Source: Diphasiastrum complanatum (Eukaryota > Streptophyta > Lycopodiopsida > Lycopodiales > Lycopodiaceae). Taken from it: a stretch of 64,000 bases of DNA. The stretch covers positions 1,915,629-1,979,628 of the forward strand of contig CM055102.1 of the NCBI GenBank assembly GCA_029204225.1, written 5' to 3'. Shown piece after piece: positions 1 to 14,616 of this stretch. Each line of letters starts with the position of its first letter. The first letter of the stretch is position 1. Both the position numbers and the translations under genes were made by a program. Under the pieces are notes generated by a model. The model had not been told where the DNA came from, made no database searches, and saw only the letters and a list, made by a program, of their open reading frames with translations.

Positions 1-101
1 TCCTAAATCTTCATAGATCTCTTTATCTATCATTTGTTGAGAGAAAAGTGAGTGCTAAGTGCTTTAGGACAGAACCTAAAAGTTGAAGAAACATTAGAAT
101 C

Positions 102-3100
102 ATGGCTTCCAATGGTGGGATCATGCTAGAGTCTAGTGAAAGGTTGAGTTCATCAAACTACTCTACTTGGAAAGTGAGGATGGAGTCCTTACTTGAGTTG
201 AATGAACTCATGGACATAGTTGCAGAAATTGAAGAGAGACCTCTCACACTTCAAAAGCAACAAAGGTTTGATAAGAAGGCCAAAAGGGCTCTTCATATCA
301 TTAAAATGAATGTTACAAATGAACTTCTCAAGGAAGTTGGAAAGTGTCAAAGTGCAAGTGAGGCATGGAATGCCTTAAAGAAGCTCTTTGAATCAAAGTC
401 CACATCTAGGGTATTGACCCTAAGGAGACAAATATTTTCTAGTAGGCAAAGAGAGGGTGAAAGTGCTCATGCATTTATCTTGAGAGTTAAGTCCCTAAGT
501 GATGATTTAGCATGCATTGATGAGAACATAAAAGATGGTGAAATAGTCCAAGTTATGTTGAATGGTTTGCTAAATGAACATGCTAACCTTGTGCAAAGTT
601 TTGCCATTCAAAGAGTCTTGCCAAGTGTGGTTGACTTGCAAGAAATCTTATTGGCTGAAGAACATAGGTTGCAATCAAAGCTTGATGGTGCATCCTTGCA
701 AGGTGGAGGTGAAGAGGCTTTCTTCACAAAAGGAAAATTCAAGGGCAAAGGTAAAGGCAAAGGGAAATGGTCCAAAGGTGGTAACTTTGATCATGATGAT
801 CACTCTTCCTCTTCCTCTTCTACTAAGAACAATAAGTCAAAGTTCAAGTGCTTTTATTGTGGGATAAAAGGTCATTTTGCAAATGAATGTTATAAGAAGA
901 AAAGAGAGCAAGGAGAGAGGCAAGGAAATCTTACAATAGATGAGGAAGAACATAACACATGTGAATCACTTGTTATGACTTCAAGTTTGTTAGCCAACAT
1001 AGATGATAATGATCCTTGGTGGATTGATAGTGGAGCCTCATCTCACATGACAAGACATAAGGAATACTTTACATCCTTATTGTCTTATGAGGGAGAAGGT
1101 AACATCATCTACACTGCAAATGATGGTCAATGTGACATCAAAGGCATAGGCACTATTCCTATTTCCCTTTCAACAAATAGGAAAGCAAATCTTGAAAATG
1201 TTTTGTACATTCCTTCAATCACTAAGAATTTGCTTAGTGTAAGTCAAATGATTGACAAAGGACTTGATGTGGAGTTCATTGGAGATGCATGTTTGATAAG
1301 TAAATGTGGATCCTTGATTGCTCAAGGTAGGAGGCATGGTAAACTTTTCAAGCTTGATGCATGTGTGATCTCTAATCATGAAGGATGTATGGCTAGGGAG
1401 CAATTGACAAACCAAGAAGTTTGGCACAAGAGGTTGGGCCATCCCAACTTCAAATCTTTGGAGGTAATGGCAAAGAAAGAGCTTGTTCTTGGTCTCCCTA
1501 AAAGTCTTGTTGCAAACAATAGTGTTTGTGAACATTGTGCCTTGTCCAAATCTCATAGACTTGCTTATTCTAGATCTACTTCTAGATCTAAAGAAGCTTT
1601 TCAACTTGTGCATTCTGATATTCATTCTTCTAGTACAACTAGCAATGGTGGGGCAAAGATGTATGCAACTTTCATTGATGACTTTAGTAGGTATACTTGG
1701 ATCTATCTTCTTAAAAGTAAGGATGAAGTGTTTGCTGCATTTGTCAAGTTCAAGAATGAAATGGAAAACCAATTCAATACAAAGATCAAATGCTTAAGAT
1801 CTGATAATGGAGGGGAATACACCTCAAATAGGTTCAAAGACTTTTGTATAGCACATGGGATTAAGAGGGAGATGTCTAGTCCTAGGACTCCACAACAGAA
1901 TGGAGTGGCCGAGAGGAAGAATAGAACCCTTTGTGAATGTGCCAAGGCAATGAGACTACATGCTAATCTTGCTAAGTCTTTTTGGGGGGAAGCTTTAGCA
2001 TGTGCTAACTATCTATGTAATAGATGGACAAGTGCTTCCTTGGATGGTAAAACTCCTCATGAGGTTCTTTATGGTAGAAGGCCGAGTGTCAAGCATTGTA
2101 GGATCTTTGGATGTACATGTTTTGTCAATATCACACTTGATGATAGAACTAAAGAAGATCCTTCATCAAAGAAGGGTGTGTTTGTTGGCTATAGTGAAGT
2201 AAGCAAGGCTTACAAAGTGTACATTCCTTCTACAAAGAAAGTTGTCATAAGTAGGGATGTCATCTTTCATGAAGAGAATGTTTCCAATGTTGTTGATGTT
2301 GATGTTGATGTGCCTACTAATCATCATGATGTGCAAGATGTCTTGGATGAAGATGGAGATGCCACTCCAAAGCAAACTTCAAGGAAGACTCAAAGGCAAA
2401 GGGCTAAGCCATCAAGGCTAACCTATGATGAAAAAGGAAAGCAAGTGGTGGACAACTCTAACTTTGCTTTTCTTACCTCTTTTGATGAACCAACTTGTGT
2501 AGGTGAAGCAATTCAAAAGAAGGAATGGATCCAAGCCATGGATCATGAGCATCAAGCACTCATCAAAAGCAACACATGGAGGTTGGTAAAGCTTCCAAAG
2601 GACAAGAAGGCAATTGGTTGTAAGTGGATCTTCAAGATCAAGACAAATCAAGATGGATCAATCAACAAGTACAAGGCAAGGTTGGTGGCAAAGGGGTATG
2701 CTCAAGAATATGGTATTGACTATGATGAGACCTTTGCACCCATGGCAAAGATGGTAACTATTCGAATCCTAATCTCTCTTGCAACTCTTTATGATTGGGA
2801 TATGTGGCAAATGGATGTTACTAATGCCTTCTTGAATGGTGATCTTGAAAAAGATATTTACATGGAGCAACCCGAGGTCTATGTTTCACATGATGAGCCT
2901 AATCATGTGTGCTATCTCCAAAAGAGTTTGTATGGGCTAAAGCAAGCACCAAGGAGTTGGTATGCTAAGCTCAATTCCTTCTTACTTTCTCAAAACTTTG
3001 TTATGAGTGAGTATGATCATTCTCTCTACTTTAGATTGAATGAAAATGATATCACTTTACTTTTGATCTATGTTGATGACATTATCTTAAGTGGTGGTAA

Positions 3101-4055
3101 CAATCTAGATATAGATGAAATCAAGATGGCACTCAAAAGAGAGTTTGAAATTCAAGATCTTGGTAAACTTCATTATATCTTAGGAATAGAGATTATTAGA
3201 ACTTCTAAATCTACATTCATATGTCAAGAAAAGTATGTTAACTCTATTCTAAAAAGGTTTCATATGGAAGATTGTAAAGTTGTTTCTACTCCTATGGAAT
3301 CAAATGTAAAGCTAACTACAAGAAGTAATGAAAGATCCTTCAAGGACATTACTCTCTATAGAAAGCTAATAGGATCTCTTATATGGTTAACCATCACAAG
3401 ACCTGATCTAAGCTTTGTGGTTGGTAAACTAAGTCAATTTATGCAAGATCCTAGTGAGGCTCATTGGAAGCTAGGAAAGAGAGTACTTAGATACATCTCG
3501 GGATCTAGAGATTTTGGCATCTTGTATGGAGGTACTACACCTAACCTTTGTGGATTTTCAGATTCAGATTTTGCAGGTGATCAAATGGATAGGAAGTCAA
3601 CAAGTGCCTTTGCAATCTATCTTGGAGATGGAGTGGTCTCATGGCTATCAAAGAAGCAACCAACTATCTCTCTATCTTCCACCGAAGCCGAGTACAAGGC
3701 ATTAACAACATGCACCAAGGAGATTCTTTGGATCAAGAGGATGTTATTGGATCTTCACTTGCTGGAACCAGAGAAGACTCAAATCATACTTTGTGATAAC
3801 CTTTCAGCCCAAAGCTTGGCAAGCAATCCTGTTTTTCATGCAAGGAGCAAGCACATTGAGATTGCTCACCATTTTGTGAGAGATCAAGTCATTGCCAAAG
3901 AGGTGGAGCTTCAACATGTCTCTTCAAAGGAGTGTGTGGCTGATATCTTCACCAAACCATTGGGAAAGGACCTATATTTAATGCATAGATCTAATCTTGG
4001 AATGTGCTCAAAGACTATGTTGAAACTAGCATCCAATGTTGAAGAGGGAGTGTGA
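102..4055 (+). CDS. Copia gag-pol polyprotein (1317 aa)
   Basis: A single open frame encodes all proteins of a Ty1/copia element, which replicates by reverse transcription in cytoplasmic particles and integrates the cDNA. The order is: gag (about residues 1-240); a Lys/Gly-rich stretch and a CCHC zinc knuckle (CFYCGIKGHFANEC, near 250); aspartic protease (WWIDSGASSHM, near 307); integrase with its HHCC zinc domain (HKRLGHPN ... CEHC) and catalytic core (TFIDDFSR, SDNGGEYTS, TPQQNGVAERKNRT, about 440-650); reverse transcriptase (KARLVAKGYAQ ... YVDDIILSG near 989); RNase H (SDSDFAGD near 1155, LSSTEAEYKAL). The length is typical for plant copia. The ATG at 102 follows an A-rich leader and no in-frame stop breaks the protein. 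It has all catalytic motifs and may be active; expression is unknown. Confidence 0.96.
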   Translation: MASNGGIMLESSERLSSSNYSTWKVRMESLLELNELMDIVAEIEERPLTLQKQQRFDKKAKRALHIIKMNVTNELLKEVGKCQSASEAWNALKKLFESKSTSRVLTLRRQIFSSRQREGESAHAFILRVKSLSDDLACIDENIKDGEIVQVMLNGLLNEHANLVQSFAIQRVLPSVVDLQEILLAEEHRLQSKLDGASLQGGGEEAFFTKGKFKGKGKGKGKWSKGGNFDHDDHSSSSSSTKNNKSKFKCFYCGIKGHFANECYKKKREQGERQGNLTIDEEEHNTCESLVMTSSLLANIDDNDPWWIDSGASSHMTRHKEYFTSLLSYEGEGNIIYTANDGQCDIKGIGTIPISLSTNRKANLENVLYIPSITKNLLSVSQMIDKGLDVEFIGDACLISKCGSLIAQGRRHGKLFKLDACVISNHEGCMAREQLTNQEVWHKRLGHPNFKSLEVMAKKELVLGLPKSLVANNSVCEHCALSKSHRLAYSRSTSRSKEAFQLVHSDIHSSSTTSNGGAKMYATFIDDFSRYTWIYLLKSKDEVFAAFVKFKNEMENQFNTKIKCLRSDNGGEYTSNRFKDFCIAHGIKREMSSPRTPQQNGVAERKNRTLCECAKAMRLHANLAKSFWGEALACANYLCNRWTSASLDGKTPHEVLYGRRPSVKHCRIFGCTCFVNITLDDRTKEDPSSKKGVFVGYSEVSKAYKVYIPSTKKVVISRDVIFHEENVSNVVDVDVDVPTNHHDVQDVLDEDGDATPKQTSRKTQRQRAKPSRLTYDEKGKQVVDNSNFAFLTSFDEPTCVGEAIQKKEWIQAMDHEHQALIKSNTWRLVKLPKDKKAIGCKWIFKIKTNQDGSINKYKARLVAKGYAQEYGIDYDETFAPMAKMVTIRILISLATLYDWDMWQMDVTNAFLNGDLEKDIYMEQPEVYVSHDEPNHVCYLQKSLYGLKQAPRSWYAKLNSFLLSQNFVMSEYDHSLYFRLNENDITLLLIYVDDIILSGGNNLDIDEIKMALKREFEIQDLGKLHYILGIEIIRTSKSTFICQEKYVNSILKRFHMEDCKVVSTPMESNVKLTTRSNERSFKDITLYRKLIGSLIWLTITRPDLSFVVGKLSQFMQDPSEAHWKLGKRVLRYISGSRDFGILYGGTTPNLCGFSDSDFAGDQMDRKSTSAFAIYLGDGVVSWLSKKQPTISLSSTEAEYKALTTCTKEILWIKRMLLDLHLLEPEKTQIILCDNLSAQSLASNPVFHARSKHIEIAHHFVRDQVIAKEVELQHVSSKECVADIFTKPLGKDLYLMHRSNLGMCSKTMLKLASNVEEGV

Positions 4056-4695
4056 AAATTGTCAACATTTCCTAGCTAGTTTGAGGCCTAAATTGGCTAA
4101 AATTGTAAATAGTTTTGGTTCTGGAGTTTCACACGTGTGAACCAGGCCACAATGTTTTTATTTACTGTATTTTTTCAGTATGATGAAGTGTCAAACTTCA
4201 TACCCTTCAAAATGAGACCATTTTGATGTATTTTGGTCATATAAGCCATTTTTAGCTATTTTTCCTATATAGGGAATATCTAGGGTCAAGTACCTTCTAG
4301 AGAGAGGAGAGAGAGTCATCTTCCTCATCCATAAATAGTAGGGAAGTCGTGGAGAACAGGTTGGAGAAACCTTTTGTATGCTTCATTGAGATCAATAGAT
4401 CATTGTCATTGTTTCTTCCTCCATTGAGAGCATTGTTGTGTGTATTGTCTTCAAGCTATTGTGTATGATCTTAGGTGCTTTCCAAAAGTGGTAGGCTGAT
4501 GTATTATGGACTATTTTGGGCCGCACTTGATGTTTATGGAAGTTTCCATTTGTGATAAATGCTTTTTGATCAAGTTCTTTGCATTCTAGGTAGCATAGAA
4601 TGTGTTGCCAATTCCTAGCTTATGTAGTTTGGAGTGCAAGCATTCAAGCCAATGATCTTGGAGTTTAGATCCACTTAGGATCTGTATTTTTCACA
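4051..4695 (+). repeat. 3' LTR of the copia element
   Basis: It begins TGTGAAAATTG right after a purine-rich tract (GAAGAGGGAG, the likely polypurine primer site) and ends GTATTTTTCACA, giving matched TGTGAAAA / TTTTCACA ends. It overlaps the last codons of the polyprotein. Inside are a palindromic TTCACACGTGTGAA, a TATA-like CTATATAGG near 4266 and a GA-rich stretch after it, as expected for a U3/R promoter. Length is 645 bp. The boundaries rest on the terminal inverted repeat and on the abrupt change to unrelated copia coding sequence at 4697. Confidence 0.85.
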
Positions 4696-4696
4696 A

Positions 4697-4775
4697 ACAA
4701 CCTATTGGGTTTATCCAAGACAAAAACAAAGTTTGCTTGCTCTTCAAAAGTCTCTATGGACTAAAGCAATGTGGA
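4697..4775 (+). pseudogene. Fragment of an older copia reverse transcriptase, host of the nested insertion
   Basis: One frame reads QPIGFIQDKNKVCLLFKSL followed by YGLKQ, the conserved copia RT stretch just after the AFLNG motif. It starts at the end of the 3' LTR and loses similarity after 4775. It is too short for more detail. The missing upstream part should lie left of the window, beyond the 5' LTR of the inserted element. Confidence 0.8.
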
Positions 4776-5623
4776 GTCTTATGATCTTACATTATCCAAG
4801 TTTTGTCATATATTGTAAAAAAATTTCATTTTCTACATATGTAAAATGTGCTATAGTGCCTAAATTCATGTAAAGGCCTATTATGCACTTTGTAAATTCA
4901 TATTTTGAGTAGAAGTTGCGACGTTCTATAAGAGATGCAATAGAAGTTCAGAACCGACATTTGACGGTTCATAAGTGACATTGAGGCTGAAGAACATTCC
5001 TATAAGGACAACACTTTGTGCCATTGTACATACGCATTTCTACGCAGAGCTGAGTATCAATAGAGAGTGAAGAGCAAGTTCCTATAGCTTGAGCATTCTT
5101 TCCTTCTGCTATCTTTCACAGAATTACTTCTTATCATTTGTACAAATACACTCTGTATGATCTGTGATTGAATGTGATACTGTTCTATTTGCTTCACACA
5201 CATTTCTTACGTTATACTGAATTTCAGTTACTCTAACATGGATTTTCAGGTGACACCAGCAAGTAACAATTTTGACTAATGTGTGCAGGGAATTAGCCGA
5301 AGCTGTTAAGCATAACTTTTAGCAGAACTTCCTTCAAACTCTGAATGAGCTATGTGTTCAGATAATCAGATTGTTTGATGTTTTGATTTGTTTGCTTTCT
5401 GCAATAAAAACTAATTCTCTGTGTTTGATTAAGAAGAATCCTTAGCCAATGTGATTCTGCTAGATGAATCTATTTGCTAGTTGTTGTCTGTTCTGACTGT
5501 TTACCTGATGTCTGAAGAGCCTGGAAGATAAAGTAATTTTTACAGTTGCAGACCTTGACCAAATCGTTTCATCATTGGTGTTCTTGGATGTCAATTTACC
5601 CAAATATCTTTGGATAACCAGTT
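4776..5623. other. Non-coding stretch, possible LTR/leader of the downstream gypsy element
   Basis: No coding frame is supported. The stretch from about 4900 to 5280 has LTR-like features: a run of short direct transcription-style motifs, then a possible LTR end at CTCTAACA just before TGGATTTTCAGG near 5240. The primer-binding site is not recognisable to me, so the boundaries of a 5' LTR are not given. Confidence 0.3.
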
Positions 5624-7114
5624 ATGTCGAAGGTCGCAGAACAGTTAGTAAAAATTCCTAGTAATAAAAAATTAAAGCTTGATAAGTCTAGTGGAAAACA
5701 TTATGATGTTGATATTAGTTCATAAGCTAAGTAGCTTTTAGACGAAGAAACTAGACAAGTTAAGAAAGTGACATTTTCAGATCCAGTTATAAGTAGCGAG
5801 ATACCTAGAGATCTGTCGCCACTTAGAAATCATTCTTATAATATTATCGAAGACTTGTTTCTAGAATGCCCAATATAACCTTTAAACAATTATTAGACGA
5901 TAACCAATATTATAAGAAAGAAATGAAGCAATTTTTTCGAAATAAAAAGAGAAGAGAAAAGCAAAGTTACCAGTAGTCAACATAGGATTAGTTAATTACG
6001 GTGATGAAGGCCAACCAGAGATTCAAGTAGTAATAAATGGCTATATCTTAGATCATGTACCCATAGATTCCGGATCTAGTGTAAATATAATGACTGAAAA
6101 AACAACATACGAATTAGGCATTCATCATAGAATAGCACCCACCTTAAGACATTTAAGGTTAGCTGATGCAACTAAAAGATTACCAATAGGAGAACTGGCT
6201 CAGGTTACAGTTTATATTGGAGACCATAAGTTTCTTATGGATTTTATAATATTAAAAACTACGAGACAATCATCATATAAAGTGTTATTAGGATGACCAT
6301 GGCTCTATCAGGCCGATGTTATAACCCACTAGAAGAAGAAGGAGATTACCTTCAGATCCCAGATGGAGACACCGACAGGAAAAAGTCATAAAAGAATTTC
6401 CATAAAAAAGATAAGTACGAAGGTGAGACACCTACATCTTCCTCGAGCTATACTTCAGAGGAAGAAGGGCTTCAGTCAATAGGGACTGAGGAAGGGGAGA
6501 GGTTAGTTACACTAAGTATACCTGCATACAGTAATAGAGTAGAATATGTAGATAGAGGAGATTGTGGAGTTCCAGAGATTAGTGCGATCATAGGAGATCA
6601 GACCATAGATAGAATACTAATAGACTCAGGATCCAGTATCAACTTAGTAACGAAAACAATGGTTAAAGAATTAGGATTAGAAAACCAGATACAGCCTATC
6701 ACTTATCACGAAATCCATTTAGCAGATGCGACTAAATGTATACCAGTAGGTGAGCTAAAAGGTATTAACGTAGTTATAGAGACAGAGACGTTTGTTATGA
6801 ATTTCCTTGTCATAAATCCAGTAGATACACCACCTTATTCGATATTATTTGAAAGACCATGGTTATATCAAGCAGATGCTATTATAAATTGGTCTACCAA
6901 ACAGATATTTTTTCCAGGTATTCTCACAACCAGTCCAATAGGGGGTCACCTTTTGAGATGGGATGAGGAGTTAGCTAGACCTGCTGAATCATGGATCAAT
7001 TTTATAGAATGCTATGAGATTGACGAGGAAGAAGAAATACCGACAACATCCAAGTCAAGAGAAGTTCTGGGTGGAACCAGAGCAAGTCTGACCAAGGGGA
7101 TGGTAGATAAATAA
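5624..7114 (+). pseudogene. Gypsy gag/protease region with two tandem aspartic-protease modules, decayed
   Basis: The reading starts at an ATG at 5624 and carries several stops. It ends in a basic RNKKRRE segment near 5940 followed by protease-like sequence. Two related modules follow. The first (about 6003-6320) has PIDSGSSVNIMTE, LRLADATKRLPIGEL and a PWLYQADV ending. The second (about 6560-6900, open within 6659-7114) has LIDSGSSINLVTK, IHLADATKCIPVGEL and PWLYQADAIINW. Each has one DSG catalytic triad residue set, as retroviral-type proteases do (they act as dimers). The duplication is directly visible; whether both were ever functional is unknown. A stop breaks the first module (after VLLG at 6296). 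Confidence 0.75.
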
Positions 7115-7124
7115 AGGTAAGACT

Positions 7125-8099
7125 TTGAATCTATATAAACACCAATTGGACCAGGAATGTGAAGAGCATATATTGCTTCTTCAAACATACCAAAACATGT
7201 TTGCTTGGTCGATGGATGATTTAATAGGAATACCAGTTAAATGGGATGAACATAGAATAGATCTTATTCAGGGAACAATACCTGTTAGACAACATCAATA
7301 TAGATTGAATCCAAAGTACTCCTTATTAGTAAAAGATGAATAAGATAGATGTCTTAGAGCGGGTATTATATATCCTGTTCTAAGCAGCGAGTGGGTGCCA
7401 CCAATAGTTATAGTACCTAAGAAGAAGACGGGCAAGATTAGAGTTTGTCAAGATTTTAGAAAACTAAATGCTGCTACAACAAAGGATTATCATCCTCTAC
7501 CGTATACATATACCATTCTTGACCAGGTAGCTGGTCATGAACGTTATAGATTTTTAGATGGATTCTCAAGTTATAACCAAGTTTTTATAAAAGAGGAAGA
7601 TAGATCCAAAACTACTTTCACTACTGATTGGAGGACGTACGCATATACGCGAATGCCCTTTAGTCTTTGTAATGCACCTGTCACATTCCAACGTATGATG
7701 ACAAATATTTTTCAAAAAATTTTAAGAAAGTTTTTAAAAATTTTCATGGATGACTTTTGTGTCTATTCATCAACTAAAAACCATTTAGATACATTAGAGA
7801 AAACATTGAGAAGATGTCAAGAGACATCTCTTAAACTGCATCCAGCTAAGTGTTACTTTGGGATGAGGGAAGACATCCTTTTAGGGCATAAAATTTCGGA
7901 GGATGGTATACAAGCCGACATTGAAAAAATAAAAAAGATTTTAGAATTATTAGAACCAACCAATTTAAGAGAGCTTAGAGGTTTTCTAGGACATGTAGGT
8001 TACTATCGAAGGATAATTGAAGATTATGCTATAATAGTAACTTCTTTAACAAGTTTACTAAAAAAAATTGTTGAGTACCATTGGACACAAGACCATTAG
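7125..8099 (+). pseudogene. Gypsy reverse transcriptase, broken by stops
   Basis: The frame includes the pre-RT segment (DLIGIPVKWDEHRIDL, 7200-7270), then PPIVIVPKKKTGKIRVCQDF and RKLN, FLDGFSSYNQVFI, MPFSLCNAPVTFQRMM and the catalytic FMDDF (normally YxDD; the third-position residue is still Asp) near 7746. The thumb/connection GFLGHVGYYRR follows near 7981. RT copies the element RNA into DNA. The combination 'LDGFSSYNQ' with 'CYFGMREDILLGHKI' fits the non-chromovirus (Tat/Athila-like) branch of Ty3/gypsy. Stops at 7341 and 8097 split the frame, so this copy is dead. Confidence 0.88.
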
Positions 8100-9555
8100 C
8101 AAGCTTTTGATCAATTGAAACAGTCATTAGCAGAAGCCACTGGGGTTAGACCTCCAAATTGGGCTAAAAAATTCCATTTATATGTAGACACATCATCGTT
8201 TGCAATAGGTGTAGTGCTTAGTCAGAAAGATGACCAAAATATAGATTATCCAATTTACTATGCAGGAAGGCAACTCGCTGCATCAGAAAAGAATTATTCC
8301 GCTACAGAGCGAGAAGCACTAGGGATGATTTATTCAGTAAAGAAATTTAGACATTACCTTTTAGGATACCCTTTTGTTTTTTACGTAGATCACTAAGCAT
8401 TAAAACTTTTAGTGAATAAACCTGATCTTTCGGGTAGAATAGCTAGATGGATATTATTATTAGATGAGTTTAATTATGAAGTAGAATTAAGAAGAGGCAA
8501 GGATCATCAAAATGCTAATTATATATCCCGCCTCCAAACAAAAAATCAATTTTATGATGAATTTCCAGATGAACATATAATGCATATTCAATCAGAAACA
8601 TCAATATATATGGACGTTATTAATTTCTTACAGGACCAGATATATCTTGAACATTATAATAAACAACAAAAAACTGTTTTTCTTTCTAAGGTAGGACCTT
8701 ATACGATTGTAAATAGTATATTGTGTAAATTAGGAACTGATGATAGTCTCCACCGATGTCTAGAACCAACCGAGACAACCGCTGTAATAAGTGCATTACA
8801 TGATGAAGATTCGGGAGGTCACTATGATCTTAAAAACACTGCAAAAAAGATTTTCAATGCTAAATATTGGTGGCCTACCATCTATAGAGATGGTAAATTA
8901 TTCATTAAAAAATGTGATGCATGCCAGAGGATGGGGAAACCCAGCTTTGCAACACATTGGCCATTTACTCCAATTATTTCCTTAACACCCTTTGAGAAGT
9001 GGGGGATAGATTTTGTAGGACCTATCAAACCGATCATGCGTAAAACTCGTCGTTGTTACATACTCGTTGCCACGAACTATGCTACCAAGATGGTAGAGGC
9101 CGAAGCCACAATTAAGAACGATGCTAAGACTGTAGCAAAGTTTTTATTCCAAAACATTATCACGCGATATGGTTGTCCCTTATAACTTGTTAGCGATAGG
9201 GGAACCCATTTTCTTAATGAGACCATTGAAGCCATGTTGTCATATTTTTCTATTACACATCGCCAAACCACTCCATATAATCCAAAAGCAAATGGGCTTA
9301 CAGAGCGAGCAAATATAATTCTATGTAAAATTTTGAATAAAGTAACAGAAACACATTCTTCTGATTGGGATCAGAAGTTACCGTCTGTCTTATGGGCATA
9401 TAGAACTGCTGAAAAGATTACAACTAGGCAGACTCCATACTATCTTGTGTATGGAATGCATCCCATACTACCAATAGAATTCAAAGTTTCGACGTTTTGC
9501 ATTAGTAATGAAGAGCGAATGGATGAACACGATAGTCTCCGGGAGCGGATGATAT
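8100..9555 (+). pseudogene. Gypsy RNase H and integrase, truncated at a junction with copia
   Basis: RNase H (about 8115-8560) shows LYVDTSSFAIGVVLSQ, YSATEREALGMIYSVKKF, RHYLLGYPF and VDH; a stop follows at 8394. Integrase (about 8780-9550) shows the zinc region (H...H, CDACQRMG), WGIDFVGP, the SDRGTHF core after a stop at 9183, and YNPKANGLTERAN. The frame is open again from 9234 and runs into copia sequence at about 9555, where the element is cut. The C-terminal integrase and 3' LTR of the gypsy element are absent. Confidence 0.87.
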
Positions 9556-10015
9556 CAAGATGCAAGATCTTGGAAAAATTCACTACATTCTAGGATTAGA
9601 GATTGACTTTCTTAAAGATAAAGCTTTTGTATGTCAATCAAAGTATGCTCTTTCAATTTTTAAAACGTTCAATATGTTAGATTGTAAGAGTATAGAAACT
9701 CCTATGGAGCAAAATGTAAAAGACCCTAACAAGGGTGATGAAAGATCCTTCGTGGACATCACACTTTTTAGGAGTCTTATAGGCTCCTTAATTTGGCTCA
9801 CAATAACTAGACCTGACATAAGCTTTAGTGTTCATAGGTTGAGCCAGTCTATGCAAAATCCTACTATTTATCATTGGAAAATGGCCAAGAGAATGCTTAG
9901 ATATATATCTTCAACCTTTGATTATGGTTTATTGTATAAAAGTGAAGATCTTTCTATTGTTGGTTATTCTGACTCGGATTTTGCAAGTGATAGAGCATAT
10001 CAAAAATCTATATAG
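9556..10015 (+). pseudogene. Copia RT/RNase H fragment fused to the gypsy remnant
   Basis: It begins within RT ([18 protein letters not shown]), continues through [26 protein letters not shown] and the RNase H opening (VGYSDSDFASD), then ends abruptly with a stop at 10015. The rest of RNase H is deleted and the polypurine tract follows within about 10 bases. The protein is close to the reverse-strand copia fragment at 23.9-25.2 kb, so both belong to one family. Confidence 0.88.
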
Positions 10016-10032
10016 ACTGTTTTTAGGAGGAG

Positions 10033-10800
10033 TGTTCAAATGGAAAAATAATCCATCTTGTCTTTAGGCTTGCTACAAATATTGTACCATGCAAGTATGT
10101 TGTTCATAAATGCAAAATGCCAAGTTTGGCCTAGATAGAACTTGAGCTACATGGAGATGTCACATCTAGAATGATGAGTACAACTTGCATATAGTTTGTA
10201 GACATAGAATTAGCAAAATTATGCTTGTAGAAACTTGTGGCAATTCACATGCATTAATTGTAAGTGATCCATAGTGACATGCAAGGCATTCACAAAGTGT
10301 AATGGACACATGCATGATGATTTGTACATATCTAGTTAGAACTAGCACACTTGGAAAAAGTTGGTAGAGTTTCATGCATGAGAAGTGACAAATGTCACAT
10401 AGACTCTAGTTTTCACTTTAGATGTCATTAAATGATGGATGGATGTGGTTCTACCTCGAGCTATCTCAAACTCCATAAATATGTGTAGCTCTCCTCATAT
10501 TTTGTGAGGAAGAACCAAAGCTTTGTAGCTATCTCATGCCATTTTGGATCCACATATTTTTTGATTGTTATATCTCTATCTTTCTCTCTCTAACTCGTGT
10601 TGAGGCTAACACTAATACACTGATATCTTGTACTTTTGTTCATTATTGATTTATTGCTATCATATTCTGATGCTTAGCATGCTAGATTGTGGTTAAGCCA
10701 TATCTTCTGAACTAGATCTTGTTAATCAATCTAGAATCATGTTACTATGCTAATCACAAAGCTTAATTAGATCCATCATACTTGTGGACATTTTCCACAC
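10033..10800 (+). repeat. Probable 3' LTR of the truncated copia element
   Basis: It starts TGTTCAAATGG directly after the purine tract TTTTAGGAGGAG. The related reverse-strand copia has the same tract followed by TGTTGAAATATT, which supports the start. A CT-rich stretch near 10560-10600 may mark the transcribed leader. The 3' end is uncertain and may be near TTTCCACAC at about 10800. Confidence 0.6.

Positions 10801-14616
<3,816 letters not shown>

Larger units (their letters stand above)
1..4695 (+). mobile_element. Ty1/copia LTR retrotransposon, intact coding region, 5' LTR outside window
   Basis: The stretch holds an untranslated leader (1-101), one uninterrupted gag-pol frame (102-4055) and a 3' LTR (4051-4695). 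The 5' LTR must lie left of the window, so LTR divergence and target-site duplication cannot be read here. The 3' flank continues directly into an older copia reverse transcriptase in the same orientation (4697-4775), so this element is nested in another copia. The intact 1317-codon frame suggests a young insertion. A copia rather than gypsy order (protease, integrase, RT, RNase H) is directly visible. Confidence 0.93.
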
